A stretch of DNA of 64,000 nucleotides from Diprion similis (taxonomy: Eukaryota; Arthropoda; Insecta; Hymenoptera; Diprionidae). Below the pieces are notes generated by a model, which was not told where the DNA came from, did not search any database, and saw only the letters and a list, made by a program, of their open reading frames with translations. The stretch lies in the NCBI RefSeq assembly GCF_021155765.1, contig NC_060118.1:5890001-5954000 (forward strand), given 5' to 3'. A program made the position numbers and the translations under genes. Within the stretch, counting starts at the first letter, position 1; each line of letters starts with the position of its first letter. Below are positions 11,401 to 25,237 of the stretch, one piece after another.

Positions 11401-14400
11401 GGCACTTCTACGTTTGGTTTACTCATATGATTTCGAGCCTTGATGTTGTTTCTCTAAAAACAGATACAATTCATATAATAATTATGTGATACAATCAGTG
11501 AAATGGTACTTTATCCCATATCTTTACCAGAATATCGCTATCTTCTTGAGACGAAGATGACATGAAACGTTCGTAGTAATCTATGTCGATTAACTGAATG
11601 TTGTCAATATTTCGCTCGATATCTTGGGGCTCTTGGCTCTTGGTCCATGAATACAGTTTCGACTCCGAATCCAACACTAGTAGAAAAAAAAAAAAAAAAT
11701 TATAAAATACATATATAATACAACTGGATGAGGATTCAAGTGATTCTTCTAATATAAAACCTGTGTTCATTGATTTTCTGCTTACTCAAATCATCGCAAG
11801 AATCATTCTTACCATCAAATTCAGGTCCCGTTAATTCAGGCCTTGATTGCACAGTTTCGGGCAGCAAATCATCAGAGTATGCGTCAGGTGAAGGTTCGTT
11901 AACTTCGTTGTTTACTATGTCCTCCGAGACTCTGAAATCCTTCCATTTTTGCTTAGCAGCCAATTCGGGCAATCCCAACTTGGTATCGGCTTGAATGGTT
12001 ACTCTTAATTGGTCAGCAACCAATAATTGCGAAATCCTATGAATAATGGACGGCAGGGTGGTCGCCTTGAGCCAATACAAAGAAGGGAACTCGAACCTGA
12101 CGCACAACTCTGGTACCAAATGTTCTTCGAAATCCTCAGACAAATCAGCTCGCTTTCGTTTACTTAATCCAGCACTGGACCCCCTTTGGGAAGTAAGGAT
12201 CCAAATGTGTTCAACTTAGAATTCAAGATAACGATTTTATCCGAGTACAATAATGACTCACCGTGGTCTGATACAATTTAGTTTTGTCGAAATGGCTTTA
12301 ACTTCAAGCAGAGGCTGTCGCCCTTCTTCAATTACAAGATCGTGCTTGCTTTTAAAGTAGTGCACATATGAGTAATAGTCAGGTGTGGGAAAACTCGACT
12401 CGGCAAATCTGTCCTCACAAATTTGGGTAACTATGTATACATTTGCTGATCTATAGCTTGGCCTAACTAAAGCAAGTTCATAATCCACATTTCTCACACA
12501 GATTGGTTTCTCCGGCTTTATGGGGTCTATTCTGTCATGCGACACAACAGTTTCCCAGTTTATCTCCCATTTATGGTCAACTAAGAAAAGTAAAGCCCAA
12601 GCATACATCAGAGAAGTGATTAATTTTTGAGACGCGTGTTCTAATCAGAGATAACTAAAAATCGTATTACCTGGTACAATCAAGAAACTGTTGTCTAAGT
12701 TATCTTTGTCGAACACCATGAAGGGCTTTATAATTGGCATTATTTCTGTAAAAATCATTGTGTGAAAACATCTCAGCTTTCCTATTTCTTCGGTAGTCAA
12801 TTGCAGTTTGGCGTGATTCACTTCGACGTCGACATTCACCTCCCCAACATTGAGAAATATCGAAAACGCTGACAGCTGTGATGGAAATTTTTTTCCTTAG
12901 AACCTTGTCTTTTTTACAGATTAGATTTGTACATACCTTTGGCATTCTCTTTGTTGATAAAATAGCATATCCAGCGCGGTCTGATAAAAGATTGTAAAAT
13001 ACTAAGCGCCGGTTATCCTGAGGCACACTGTAAATTGGTTTGATATTCAATATGTGAAGGTACAGGTCCTGGTCAGGCATGGGAAAAGCTGAGTAGAGAC
13101 ATTCGGGATACTGTAAATAAATTTTTTAAGTCAAGCGTACAAGTAAATTTCTTTCCGTCGCTGTATTCAATGATAAAACTTTTGCAGTGTTTTGACATTT
13201 TTACATACTATGAGTTCATGTAGCCGTTTCCTGGCCTCCGTTCCTGGTTGTGATAGCGCTGTTTTTTCTTCGTCTATCCATAGCGGAAACAGGTAGTCAA
13301 CGTCCTCTAAAATCAGATCAACTGTCACAGGCAACAAGTTGTCTGTTAATTCACCGATTTGGTGCAATTCTTTACAGCAATTCAAGGCAGCCGAGCGTTT
13401 GGCGAGCTTTATATTCGGCATAGGATCTCCGAGAATAACTCTTTTCAAGGGGGATAATATCGGCATTTGTAAGCTGACCTGCAGAGTCATACAGACTAAT
13501 TAGTAAAAGTATTGGTTATAAGATATTAATCTATTATGTATACCATAAAATACCTGGAATTTTGGATCAGCAGTATCTGAAGACAGTTTCCTTAATTTCC
13601 ACGTTGGAGTTAGAGAAACGAAGTGTGAATTTCCCAATGTAGAGCAATAACGATTCACCAAATTTATTGCACTTGTTCCAGTGACAACGCTAATTTCGTT
13701 ATTAGTATTTGTGACGGCATAAGGTTCGATTTCAGTAGTGTATAAATCTTGGTCCAATGTTTCGGCAGTTGGTTCGGTACGGAATTGCGATTTACCAACT
13801 AGAAACTGACAATGTAAATTGAGATATTATCACACCAATTATAATTTGCATAAATAAAGTTTATACATACCTGTTCCAACTTCTGTTCAATTAATTTGAA
13901 GTTTGCATATTTTGGTCCAAATTGACCATCATTGCTGGGAACTAACATCACATATTTACTCGTTGCATGACGTGCTCGCCCTTTACTTTGGATATACGAT
14001 CTAATGTCCATTGGCAAATTGTATCGAACAACCAAAGTACAGTCTGGAACATCGACTCCTTCCTCTATAACGTCTGTCGCTATGATGCAGTTCGCTTGAC
14101 CATTTTTAAATCTTGAAAATTATTACATTTTGTTTCAATATTTCATTTACTTTCACAAGTGTTAAATTATTTTTGTTCAGAAGAGTTTGGTGTTCGATTC
14201 ATTTGATTACAACAGGAACTTTGCATAAATTTACACTGTAACAAGTAAGTTGAACTCGATCATGCTAATATTGGATAATCATACTGGACTTAATTATTTG
14301 ACTTACTTGTGTAAAACCTCTTTATTCCATTTCCTCTGACAGAGAGATTCTCTGGCGCTGTTGTAAGGATTAGTTGAAAACCCGACCATAAATTCGGCAA

Positions 14401-17400
14401 GTAAAAATTTATAATCCTCATTTGTATTGTGCAATCTCTGAAACGAACATTGTGGAACAAGTTAAAGCTGTGCTACCCAACACAATAACTGATTGCTGTG
14501 TAAAATAGAAAACGAATCAGCATATTTACCTTCAGTACATGGTACAACACTTTGGCTGAGAATCGTCGTTGGACAAAAACAAGGCAACAAAATCTTTGCG
14601 AATCCAATTTCTGCCTATTGAAATCTAGGAAAACTTTGAACAGTTTCAGAACTTGATCAGATGAAAATCTATAATAGTCGAAAAGGTAGTGATGAATAAT
14701 TAGAGTTGTGAATATTATTGTCAAAAGTACGATATAGGGTTCTAAGACGAGAGCTTAATGTCAAACTTTCATTAATCAATTTTACCTATTTTTCTTGCAA
14801 ATCGAAGTATTGGATTAACAATTTAAACTCTAGAATTAATGGGGTACGTACGAGTAGACAGCTGAAAAAATGGGTAAATTTTGGCAATTTATAACTTCAC
14901 AACCAATAATTCAATTCAATCAGGGTGTATTCTCTTCAAACAAATATAGCCTGTGCTTCGTTTACACTTTGCGTTATGCAAATCGATTAATAGAAATCAT
15001 TGTGTGGATAATCAGGTCAACCATTACACTGAGTGACATGTTTTGCGGTGCCCACAATTTATAAAAAACGGTTCAAATGATTTACTTTAAATTTAGAGAC
15101 AGTATTCTTTGATAGTTTATCTTCTTTGCCAAGATTCGATTCTTTTTTTTTTCAATAAAATAGCGATCGTTTGCAGTCGAAATTTGATTTTGGATCAAAA
15201 AAATTACCATCTTTTTAATTTAAGTAACAATAAAAAAAAATATAATTAAAGAAAAATGGGATCGTGGCAAAAACAGTACACTGGCTAAGAATACTGTCTC
15301 CAAATTTGAAGTAAATAGGTTGAGCCTGTGTAGAGATGTCGTAAGGAATGCAAAATATGTCTCCAACCAAGATGAACAAAAAAATAAAATACGTAAATGA
15401 AGCTGGATGTATATACATTTGAACAAAGCAAACCCGATTCTCATTGAATAATGGATTATCGACACCTGAATACCAAAAATTCGCCAACTTTTCAACCGTT
15501 TACTTATTTATAGACTAGTCGGTAAACTTTTGAATGTCTTCAAAATTTTCATTCGTATTTTCACACTTAATACTGTTAGTTAAGCATGATATTTTGCAAA
15601 AATGTAAACAAAATTTCAAACTGACATCAGGCCCTCGCCTTGCAAATTACTTTGTCACCCACTTCATTATCTGCTCATTTGATTCGTAACCATCCATTTC
15701 ATCCTCAAGTATTTTCCTTACACTGGTCAAAACTGTTATCAGGTAATCAATTACTAAAACAGTTTGCTGAAATTAATATTCTTGAGTTATAAATTCAGGA
15801 AAACTCGTTGCCTCTTAGTTTTTTAAAACAATTCACTATCAATAATAATTACATTTAATTACCAATACGCATAGCAGTATTCTCACAGATACATAATATC
15901 ACTACTCAACAATTGGACAACTGATGCATACCTGATTATTAATAGATTTTTTAATGTATTCAAGTTGTATGGTATGTAAGAGTGCTGCTTTGCTTCCGCC
16001 ATATATACCTAAAATATAAAATTCGATGTGCATTATTGAGTGTGATCAGGATGTAAGGGCTTAGAATAGAACAATAGATGTGAAAGATAGAATTAAAAAC
16101 TACAAGAATTTTTACCCATCAATTTTAAGTGTTCTTCAAGATCACTCAAAACATTTTGAAATTTATTCGATTTGCTCGTAGGTTTGAAAACATTGTCACT
16201 TTTATTAACCATCTCAAAATCACTATTTATTTCTACTACTTTTAGGATCTCCCTTGCTTGTATTAGTAGTGCCATTGTCGATTCTAGTGCCATCAGCCTT
16301 AACGGTGGACTGAACTTGACTATAGATTCTACAGGATTTGTAGCATAGCCTTTAACGCCAACCAATGATTCAACAGCGATAATTTTTCCATGAAACGTAG
16401 TTTCCAAATCCTTTAAAAATACACTTATAAAACATGAAGGATAAAATAAAACCAGAAATAGTAGGTTTATGTAACTAATTCTGATTACGTACAGTTATTG
16501 CCTCGTCAAGCTTTGTGACTTTGATATTGCCATTCAGAAGAGTCGCCGTTAGGCCCAAGACTCTTGGTTGTTCATCCTTTGGGCAATCCTGAAAACGTTG
16601 CATTATCAAACGCATCGGATGGTCATTCACAGCTCTGTGACACTCATCGAAAATCATCAGATTTAATTGGCTCAATGATATATAGCCATGATTCAATATA
16701 TCAAGGAATATTTGAGAAGTCATAACGAGGACCTGGAAATCGGTTACAAGTAAATATATTTCGATGTCAGTATCAATATAGTAATTTTAGATACCGACAT
16801 GTTAATAAGTATATAAAATCATCTTGAATTCGATTGAGATAACTTTTTTAATCAATTGCAGGGTCCTTGCGTTAAGGAAGTTCACATAGAAAACACCTTT
16901 GAGTAACATACTGAGATCACTCTCAAAACCATTGCAGATGGCAAAACAGTGATCAAGTGTTCTTAAGCAATGAATTTTTTGAAGAAAAAAAAGTTGGAGA
17001 TTTATTGTGCATAGATTTGAACTTTATTGTGTTTTCCATGTGCTGCAAATAATGGAGAAAATGATAGAAAATATCTGAATGCTGCTTACAACTTAAATTT
17101 TCTAATTATTGAGATATTCATTGCGAATTATCACAAAAGTTTTAGAATCAATTGATGACAAGTGAAATACTTTATTTATACTAGTTGCATTATCGAGTTT
17201 AAAGAAATATTGATAATATTTATATTGATTAATACCTGATAATCCTCCAATTCTTGTAACCATTTATCTCTGGTCCAAAAATCAACCTGCATTTCACCTG
17301 TGTAACTGCTACAATTTAAGTGGGTATGTCTTTGTAAGTATCTTAGTTGCTGATCGGCCAAAGCAATAGTATTAACTGCAAAAATTGTTCTTTTACCTCC

Positions 17401-17981
17401 ATCTCTGTAAGACCTGAAAAAAAAGTAAACAATCATCGAATTATTAGCATGCTTGATCCCTAGAAAATAAATTAAGTGAATCCGTAAATAAGTAAAAAGA
17501 ACACATAAAATATAAGTTAATTGTATTATAAAATATTTAAGGATTCATTTCATTACTAAACAGTCATGCTAAACTCTGTGAATCATCAAAGATTTGTACA
17601 CAGATTTGGACTTATAAACTAACATATGTACCATAATGCAGTGACGAGTAGAATTAAAATAGAAAATTTAAACTACAAAAGTACATGTCATAATTTGAAT
17701 AGTATTTCTGAATTAGATATAGCTTTGTATTATTGAAAACGAGGTCTAACCAGGACTGGCTAATCTAGAATAAGAACTGGTTAGAGGAATCGGAGACATA
17801 TAACACATTGAAAAAATGATTACTTGATCACATCGCCGCTTAATTTTTTTATGACCATGACAGCAATGTATGTCTTTCCCGCCCCTGTTGGCAGGTATAT
17901 GATACTGTTGTACTGGACGGCTCTCTCATACAGATCGATTTGATATGGCCTGGCCGCAAAGTCTTCGACTGGCCGTACCAT
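8442..17981 (-). CDS. Dcr-2: Dicer-2 endoribonuclease (25 exons)
   Basis: Dicer-2 cuts long dsRNA into siRNAs and hands them to Argonaute-2 in antiviral and transposon-directed RNAi in the cytoplasm. The spliced model has 1638 residues (Drosophila Dcr-2: 1722). Domains in order: helicase with Walker A LPTGAGKT (30-37), DECH (141-144), LTATLL, and motif VI QSKGRAR (486-492); Dicer-dimer domain (about 530-640); platform/PAZ (about 760-985); RNase IIIa with E1177, E1180, D1184, D1324 and E1327; RNase IIIb with E1419, E1422, D1426, D1528 and E1531; and a C-terminal dsRBD (about 1570-1638) with YGFGSN. All catalytic acids are present in both RNase III domains. Residues match Dcr-2 better than Dcr-1 (for example GKRxxFxxNTxxLAxQQ and LTDLRSALVNN). 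Insect Dcr-1 is also longer. The start is the only ATG upstream of Walker A in exon 1. Confidence 0.93.
8442..17981 (-). other. Dcr-2: Exon map of Dcr-2
   Basis: Exons in transcript order, each bounded by GT and AG on the minus strand and phase-consistent (total 4917 bases, divisible by 3): 17981-17824, 17413-17236, 16732-16493, 16410-16116, 16008-15932, 15766-15651, 14668-14530, 14437-14307, 14111-13871, 13805-13554, 13478-13209, 13110-12937, 12875-12671, 12580-12262, 12183-11786, 11676-11528, 11453-11340, 11286-10954, 10719-10504, 10265-10065, 9905-9824, 9631-9411, 9019-8848, 8755-8680, 8601-8442. Stop is TAA at 8442-8444. The largest intron (14669-15650, 982 bases) shows no gene or element. 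The least certain edges are the exon 3 donor, where two overlapping GT sites exist (ACT/GTACGT chosen), and the exon 22 donor. Confidence 0.85.
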
Positions 17982-20029
17982 GATGCTGAGGAAAAATAAA
18001 TATTCAAGATTAAATACTAGTTTAATAATACCAATGTTGTTATCAGTCTGAAACGTGAATTCATGGGTGGGATTGATAGAAAATTAACTAACAAAATCTG
18101 CTGAAAACATCAGACTTTTTATTTTTCATGTTACTTATCTTCGAAAGGAGTAACTACTGTTATAAACCGTTAGATTAGTTATTGATTATGAGTTCGGTAA
18201 TATTAGATTTGAAATTATTGTTAAAACCTCAGTTTCCTTTTGTTCTGTTGAGACGGATAACCAAGAGGGCTGAATGATTTTTAAAAAAAGATAGTCCAAT
18301 CTACTTTACAGGTTAGGTTAGATTTTAGTGTTGCAAAACGACTAGTGAAACCATAAATAGATACAAAAACAAATTCATCACTTCTATGAGAGGAATTTGT
18401 CAACTACAGGGCATATTACCGAGAACAGTTACACAATTTAATTTTCGGAAAACGTTTCCTTACGATTTGGGAAGTGCTATCGGAGAATAAAACACGGGGA
18501 GTCCCAGGTACTGCTTCTTCACGATGGACTGACAACTCGCCGGTAGTCTATACTAAGTATTTCTGGATCGCGCAGTGCTCAAAAAATTTCTAAAGCCGGC
18601 TAGCTTTGACGTATACCAAAGTGCCCTAAACATAGTGTATGGCGTGTAGAGATTAAGGTTTTCCATGGACGTATAGTATGGACTGTGCTTAGGCCGGTAG
18701 AATTTGACCGGCTGGTAGAAAGAGATAGCGACCGGTGGAGGTCAATCTCCGTCTAACAAATTCATAGGGACCCAAATAAGTGACGTGGAATCGGGTGAGG
18801 ATATTGATAGATGCAGGATCCTCGATCAATAATTTTGTGACCCGTGACCGAAATTGACGGCATTTTTTCTTTATGCAACATATTAATTATTGTGAGTTTC
18901 AAAATTTTAAAACTTCAAATTTGTATAGAAACTCAATCTTCTTTGTGAACATTGAGAATTATTTGGGATAAAATAAAAATCTCCATAAATTACAATTTAA
19001 AAATATTGGTATATCTGTTTTTTTTTTTTTTTTACTCGAAAATGTTAGAGAACTTTGATTAACGGATCTCAAATTGTTTCTTGGCCATTGATGATTGTTA
19101 TAATTCTGGGGCATCGGGGGGATCTTGTATCTATTACGTCCCTGGCGCGCTCTACGCAGCAATCGACACAGCCAATAAATTTCCTAGAAAAAGACAGCAA
19201 TTGAACTCCACCTCGTGCCCTCTTTGTCTAACTCTAGTGGACACTTTTCGAAGGCTTTTATGTTGGGATCGCGCAATCTATACTATACGTCGATGGGGTT
19301 TTCAATCGGAAAAGCGTCCGCCAAGAAGCAGCAAATTGCGGTTCAATAAGTCACCAAAATGGCGCTAGTAAGCAATAAGGGCTTAATCTGAACTTGGCCA
19401 TTATAAATGAAATGAAGTATATGAAAGGGAAGTAGCAGAATAGAGAAGTAGTTATAATTACTAGATTAGTTGATAGAAGTATCTTAAATGCTTGCAAATG
19501 CATCAATGTCAACTGCTGAGCAATGAAATGAAAATGTACTCATATAACCTAAAAGCTTGCCACGATACGTTGTCGTATGGAGTCTGGAGGTACAGTGGCT
19601 CAAGTAGACGGCGTAAAAGCAAAAGTATCGAACTCTCCACAAAATATGTGTTGGTAAAATTTTTCTTTTGGATGATTTTTTGATTAAAAATTTTATTAAA
19701 AATTCTACTCTTTGAACAAACATTTCAATCCTAAATTTAAAATTTTTTAGCGATATATTTAATAAATGGAAAAAATAACTTTATTTAATTGGGACTTGAA
19801 AATATTATTTATACCCGACTCAAGCATAAAGTTAACTTTTTTGATCGGAAAAGCAGGACAAAAATGGCATATTTTTCCCGCTTAACTTTTTTCCCTCTTT
19901 TGCGGGAACAGAGTGACACTTTATTCCCGCTAATCTCGATCCACGAATAATTACACGATAGAATATGATAACGGTGACGATGACGATGATGATAATGATA
20001 ATGATGATGAAAAAAGAATATTCTTAAGT
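17982..20029. other. Intergenic, upstream of Dcr-2
   Basis: Presumed Dcr-2 promoter and 5' leader at the left end. No gene is supported elsewhere. The frame at 19081-19368 has no recognisable domain. A GAT/GAC-type microsatellite occupies about 19972-20010. Otherwise I see nothing. Confidence 0.45.
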
Positions 20030-21880
20030 AGAGGCTTCGACTGTGGCCCTGGACCCACTCCGTGAATAGACTCGAATGTTACTTTTAGAAATGAAGGATG
20101 GAGGACGTGGAACGATTTGTGGGAGAAATTCTTAAACACAAAAAAGTAAAAAAAATATGTAATACATACATGGGGTCTAAAGAGTTTAAGTTAAAGTAAC
20201 AGATTGCAATTGCAATGAAGTATTTTTTGAAATCTTGGAAAGGTATCCAGAATTCACCGTCATCGTGAATCTTCATGTGTAGCTCTTTTCTGACGCAATC
20301 GGGAACAGATTCCCACTCATCGGACCTGCCAAGGTATTAGAATAATGTAAGTCCTCAATAAAATACTGCAGCCATTGAGTTTCATTTGTACAATTCATGT
20401 TTAAATGTCCTCAACGGGATTTAAACAGCCTTCCTTATCGCTTTAAGGGCCATTCCATTCAACCTCATCATCAAACGGATCTCTCAACCTTCAACAACTC
20501 AGTGCCATTGTGCATGCTGACTTTTGTTACCCCGCTACATAACAGTTGTGAAAAAATGTAAGTATTCAATAAAGGTTTTCTGTAGAATTTCCGTGTATAC
20601 AATTTTCGAAGGCACTACTTGAAATCCCTGTGAAATTCATGAGAGCGTCGAGGGCAAGCATGAGATGAAATTTCATCAGTTGGGAGGAACTATTTTGTTT
20701 ATATTTTACAGTGTTATAAAAAAATTATAAGTCTCCGTAAATAAAATAATTGCGAGTAAATTAAAATCTTAGTGCAAACATCTTCCTCTGAACTGAATTC
20801 ATTAAATATCTTTTCTTCTCCCTGATTGGTACCACCTTCCGGAAACCGTGGAGAACCAATCAGGGGGTGTTTCCGGTTTATATATTTTCTTTAATTAGAA
20901 CTTACATAGTATGTTTCATTTTTCTGATTGGTTCTATCCTCCTGAAATAGTAGGGAACCAATCATGGGGTTCTTCCGGTCAGTTCCAAAATTCTAACGGA
21001 GAACTCCGTTCAACAGTCTTCACTTTATTTCAGTTCTTCGATCTGACAGTATTTCTCTTCAGTTTTTCAATTTGAACTGACTTCCAGCTAAGCACGCAGA
21101 GCACCAGAGAGAGGTAAGTGACTTTCAATTTGAAATTAGCGTTCATCTCAGGTAATCGTCTAGCATAGCATTCTCTTTCTGATAAATTTATGTGATGAGT
21201 TGAGGTTTTCATACGTAATTGATAGCCAGACTCAATCCGTCTCATAACAAATTCGATCTTACAGTTATGACTGTTCAGTAATTCATTATTCACTGTCACG
21301 GCACCAATGAGTACGATCTACTGATCCTTTAGTAAACGGTCAAATGATATGTCATCTATTGAAATGGTTTCAGATATACCATCAGTTAAATCTGCTGCAG
21401 CCTGGGACTGAAATTCTTCATTCAAAGTATCCCAAGAATTAAATATCTTATTGTAAGCTTTTACTAGTAACGCGATCCTCAATTCATTGTTTTTAGCCGA
21501 ATGTACACATTTCAATTTTCCAGACTTCATTAGCATGTAATCATCTATTACGATATCGATCCATCTACCGTACTGCCAAAATCTATAAGTTATGTGAAAG
21601 AGGATAATCAGGATAGATATTCTTTGCCACTGTTAGACAATTCAGATAATAGTTCAGCTTTATTGGTCTGATCGATTTTCTAATATCACCTGAAATGAAA
21701 TATTCCAGCGTAATCTCCTTCTTCAAAGCTTCGATCCGTCGGAACAATTTGACGTAATAGTTCTGGATTCATCGCCAAACTTGAAATACTTGAGAGCAAC
21801 CAACAATCTTTAAACTCACTCTGATTTACATCGAATCGTAAAAATCTGTCAACAAACATTTTCAGCTTGTTGTCAATATC
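20030..21880 (-). pseudogene. Calpain pseudogene, partial duplicate of the downstream calpain
   Basis: Four calpain exons are recognisable by comparison with the calpain at 25238-30179. Exon A (21880-21690) is 191 bases, as in the intact gene, and keeps the Cys active-site motif (FKDCWLLSSIS). Exon B (21582 to about 21294) is open until an in-frame TAG at 21318-21320, before the equivalent splice donor. The exon C remnant (about 20545-20445) lost the catalytic His segment, has a one-base frameshift, and reads TAA where the intact gene has Trp in its NGPWSD block. The exon D remnant (20325 to about 20030) starts with DEWESVP, then drifts out of frame near the EWV motif and loses its end. N-terminal exons, the rest of domain III and the EF-hands are absent. 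Two stops and at least two frameshifts make translation to a protease impossible. Confidence 0.85.
20815..20985. repeat. Two imperfect hairpins with inverted CCAAT boxes
   Basis: Two related segments of about 55 bases lie near 20820-20876 and 20925-20980. Each has the arms TGATTGGT and ACCAATCA flanking a short spacer, followed by GGGG and TTCCGGT. They lie between the remnants of the calpain pseudogene. Inverted CCAAT motifs can bind NF-Y, but no promoter role is shown. Confidence 0.6.
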
Positions 21881-24800
21881 CTGGAAAGAAATTATACAAA
21901 CAATATCATAAGTACGGTAAAAAGGTGCGGATTTGCCCTGATTTGGTGCTCAAGTCCCTTGTGAGATCATTGCAAAACAATCGATTCAACCAATGTGCAA
22001 CTAGTATTACGTTATAGGCTCACCAATCGTCATTTCAAATCGTAATATGCACATGATGTCAAGAGCTAGGAACCAGAAGGGCGTAATCAAGGGAGGATGA
22101 TGTTACACTTTTCTGGCAAGAAGTGTTGGCCACTTTTTTCATTTTTAAAATTTCACTTCGGCCAGAAAGGCATGAAAACATTTTGTAATCTTCACGGGTT
22201 ACGCTCTTTTGGTAGAAAGTGTTCCCGATTTTACACGTTTTTCCAAATTCATTTTGACTTAAAGAGTGTAACCAAACTTTAGCTGATATCGCTCCGTTTC
22301 CCCTAAGATATGACAGTGAGTTCAAATTCCTACAAATCCATTTTGTAATTTCAAAACAAAAGTTTTACTGTCAAGATGGTCCTCCTATATCGATATTTTC
22401 ATTTTTAATTCAGTCGTTTCGTGATCATTTTTTAGTAATTGATAGTTGGTATCCAGCGTTGGGTAGTGAATACTATTTCCGAAAAAAAAACTACGGCCTC
22501 CCAACTTTTGTTTTTCAGATCTTTTTTGTATTGGAACTGTTAAGTAGTTGTCTAATGGTGTGTGAAAGTTGATGGTAAATAGTTTTTATCGAATTCCAAA
22601 ATCAAAACACTGTTAGGTTTTCCAAAAGTTTACTAGACTTGAAACAAATTATCACTTGAGATATCCCAAAAACCAAGAAAAAAATCGTTTTTACAGGCAC
22701 TACAATTTTTCTTATCATCTTTGATTCAAGTATTTACTACCAAACGCTGAGAGTCGACCATCATTGACTTGTTTTGCATTATCAATTTTTTTGATGGGTG
22801 AAGGAAAAAAGCCCCACTAAAATACTAATTGTTCTCCATCAATTACTTCGATATCTTCGTCTTGTGGTCTGACAGCCTTTTTCAATGTTGATTGACTCGG
22901 TGAAAAGTTGCGAGAAAGGTGCTGTAAACCGTAGAAGATAGCCGGAATGTTTTATTGGCGATTCAATTACATTTGTGGTGATTCACCTTAGTACAAATGG
23001 AAACCAATAGAAAGAGATGAAACTGGATTGACGGATTCATGCAGACTTATATCGTGGCTCTGTTTGTACAGAAATAAATGTTTAGCAATTCAATAGCTCT
23101 AGACGTATTAAACCATATTTTGAATGAATCTAAATTTTCACGAAAGAATTCAATAGGAATGGCCAGACACGAAAATCCAGATGGAAATTGCAGTACAATT
23201 CAAACATAAAGAAATGGAAAAAAACTGAATCCATAAATACGCATTCAAAATAATGAAACGGTTGAATCAGATTGATTTGTGTTTGATGCGTTCCATTTTC
23301 GTATAAAATTTGGATTGATAGACATAAAAAAGAATACGTTCGAAAACTTTCAATCTTTTTTAATTCACCGCGATGGTTTGATTAGCCCTAATTGCAAGTT
23401 ATGCTTCAGCCCAATCGCATAACGTTCACACAGGGTGAAATGCACCCTAACTACAAAAAAGTGATGCCTGGCTTCGACGATGACTTCTAAACGTATTTAA
23501 AAAATAAAAAATTGAAATATTAAAAAAAAAAAACGGCAATGTTAAGGTACTAGGAGACTTTACGACGATTTTGAAAAATATGTGGGGTGATATGCACTCT
23601 CAGAGACCAATTAGGGTTCAACAAGTCTTGCAAAATTAGTGTCAATTAGGTTTTAATATTTTAAACAGTTTTATACTTTGCAGACATCATTTCGAATCTA
23701 AAGTAGAACTTGAAGGAAACATGATTCTCAGAAAAGGCTTGTAGTGTACCTATCGATTGAAACTTGCCATAACACATAAATTGAGTTGAACGTCGAATAG
23801 ATTCGTAGTTGAATTCTTGACAGAAGACTACGCATTGTCTTACAAAAATAACATGATACGACGCGTTTAATAGGTATGTACATACATTAATTGTGAATTC
23901 TGATCGATCATATCTTGACCGTATTGGGATTGTCACTTTGCAATGTGTCGTCTGGTGGAAAAAAATCAAACTAATGCAACCAGTCTGAAAGCTAACCGTT
24001 GATCGTGTTTTTTCGCATGTGGATATTAGAACAGGTATATTATCGATTGCAATGCCAAAAATCACGATTTGCCTGCATTAAAATTAAAAACTTGGGTTAT
24101 GTGAGCTTAAAATGGCGCCGACAGCGAAGATCTGACGTCATGTGGACATTTTCCAACACGCGCCACGCTCCTTTTTCACATCCTTACACAATTTTGTGAG
24201 TGAAGAAGTTTGCTCTTCGCCCCTACCCCTTGGTAGAAAGTTGAAATAATTTTTTACTCATGCCACTTGGAGGATTTGAATTGCAAGTTGAAAAAAGATG
24301 CTAAACGAATGAGAATAATACTTGCTTCGACGTTGTGTCTCAATTTTCAAGAATCTAAAATACATAGTTAGGAACAAAACTGTTCAACTCAACATGGTCC
24401 AAAGTTTCTATGTCATATTTAACCCATTCAAAATGACCGATCTAATATGGTGGATAAACAAAAGCAAGAAGAAGAAAAATGTTGAAACAATTCTGTGAAA
24501 TTTTTTGTTGTGTATTAAATTTTTGTAAATATTGTCATTCGGATTTTCACGGTGGATTAACAGAAAATGTTTTTTTTCATGGAATACTACAAATGTCGAC
24601 TATTTGTTTATATGTGCTATTTTTGCAATGATTAAATGAATAAATTTGCTTTTTTTTGTCGACCAAGAAATATTTCAGGAAACATGTGGAACCAAAAAAC
24701 TCGGCGTAGTTACCAATACCGTAGTCTAATAAATAAAAAGCTGCAAATAAAGGTGGGATGCTAAGCGTCCCAGCGTAAATTAAAGGGTTAAAGGAACGCG

Positions 24801-25237
24801 CAACGGTAATAGAAACGAAGGAACGCGTCTTTTTCGAACGTCCTGTTTTCTCAACATCTTGAAGCGGAAGGTCGATAACCCGATAGATTCACAAAATAAA
24901 AATTCCAAATATTCTCGTTTTTCTCATAACGTTTCATCTACAACCCTGAGGGGACTTCGTCTCAAGGTTCAATAAACGATCTAACTGAACTAATATGAAA
25001 ATAAAACTGTTAATGAAACTTTTATGATCACGCTGTTTGTTAGTTTCTCAATTTGACAGTCGCTTATCATTTTCTGACCGCACTGGGTGTTTAACTTTAC
25101 ACCTTTCAAAACACTGATTGTTCGTAATCATTTTATTTGAAGCAATAACAAATATTTTCTATAGAAGCTTATGGAAATTACAAGTTAGACAATCATTAGA
25201 AAACTGTAAAGCGTTTTAATTCACAACATTGAATAGA
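21881..25237. other. Intergenic between calpain pseudogene and calpain
   Basis: No gene is supported. A diverged tandem repeat lies at about 22103-22290: GTTAC.CT.TT.TGG.A..AAGTGTT recurs after 96-97 bases. The 134-codon minus-strand frame at 23661-24065 has no domain I recognise and no convincing splice partners. The rest is AT-rich unique-looking sequence. Confidence 0.45.

Noticed and set aside
8442-17981. Dicer-1 instead of Dicer-2
   Set aside because: The model is about 1640 residues, with an uninterrupted helicase and residues closer to Dcr-2 in the helicase, PAZ and RNase IIIb regions. Insect Dcr-1 is longer.
23661-24065. 134-codon minus-strand frame as a gene
   Set aside because: No recognised motif, no good initiation context or splice partners, and its composition resembles chance frames nearby.
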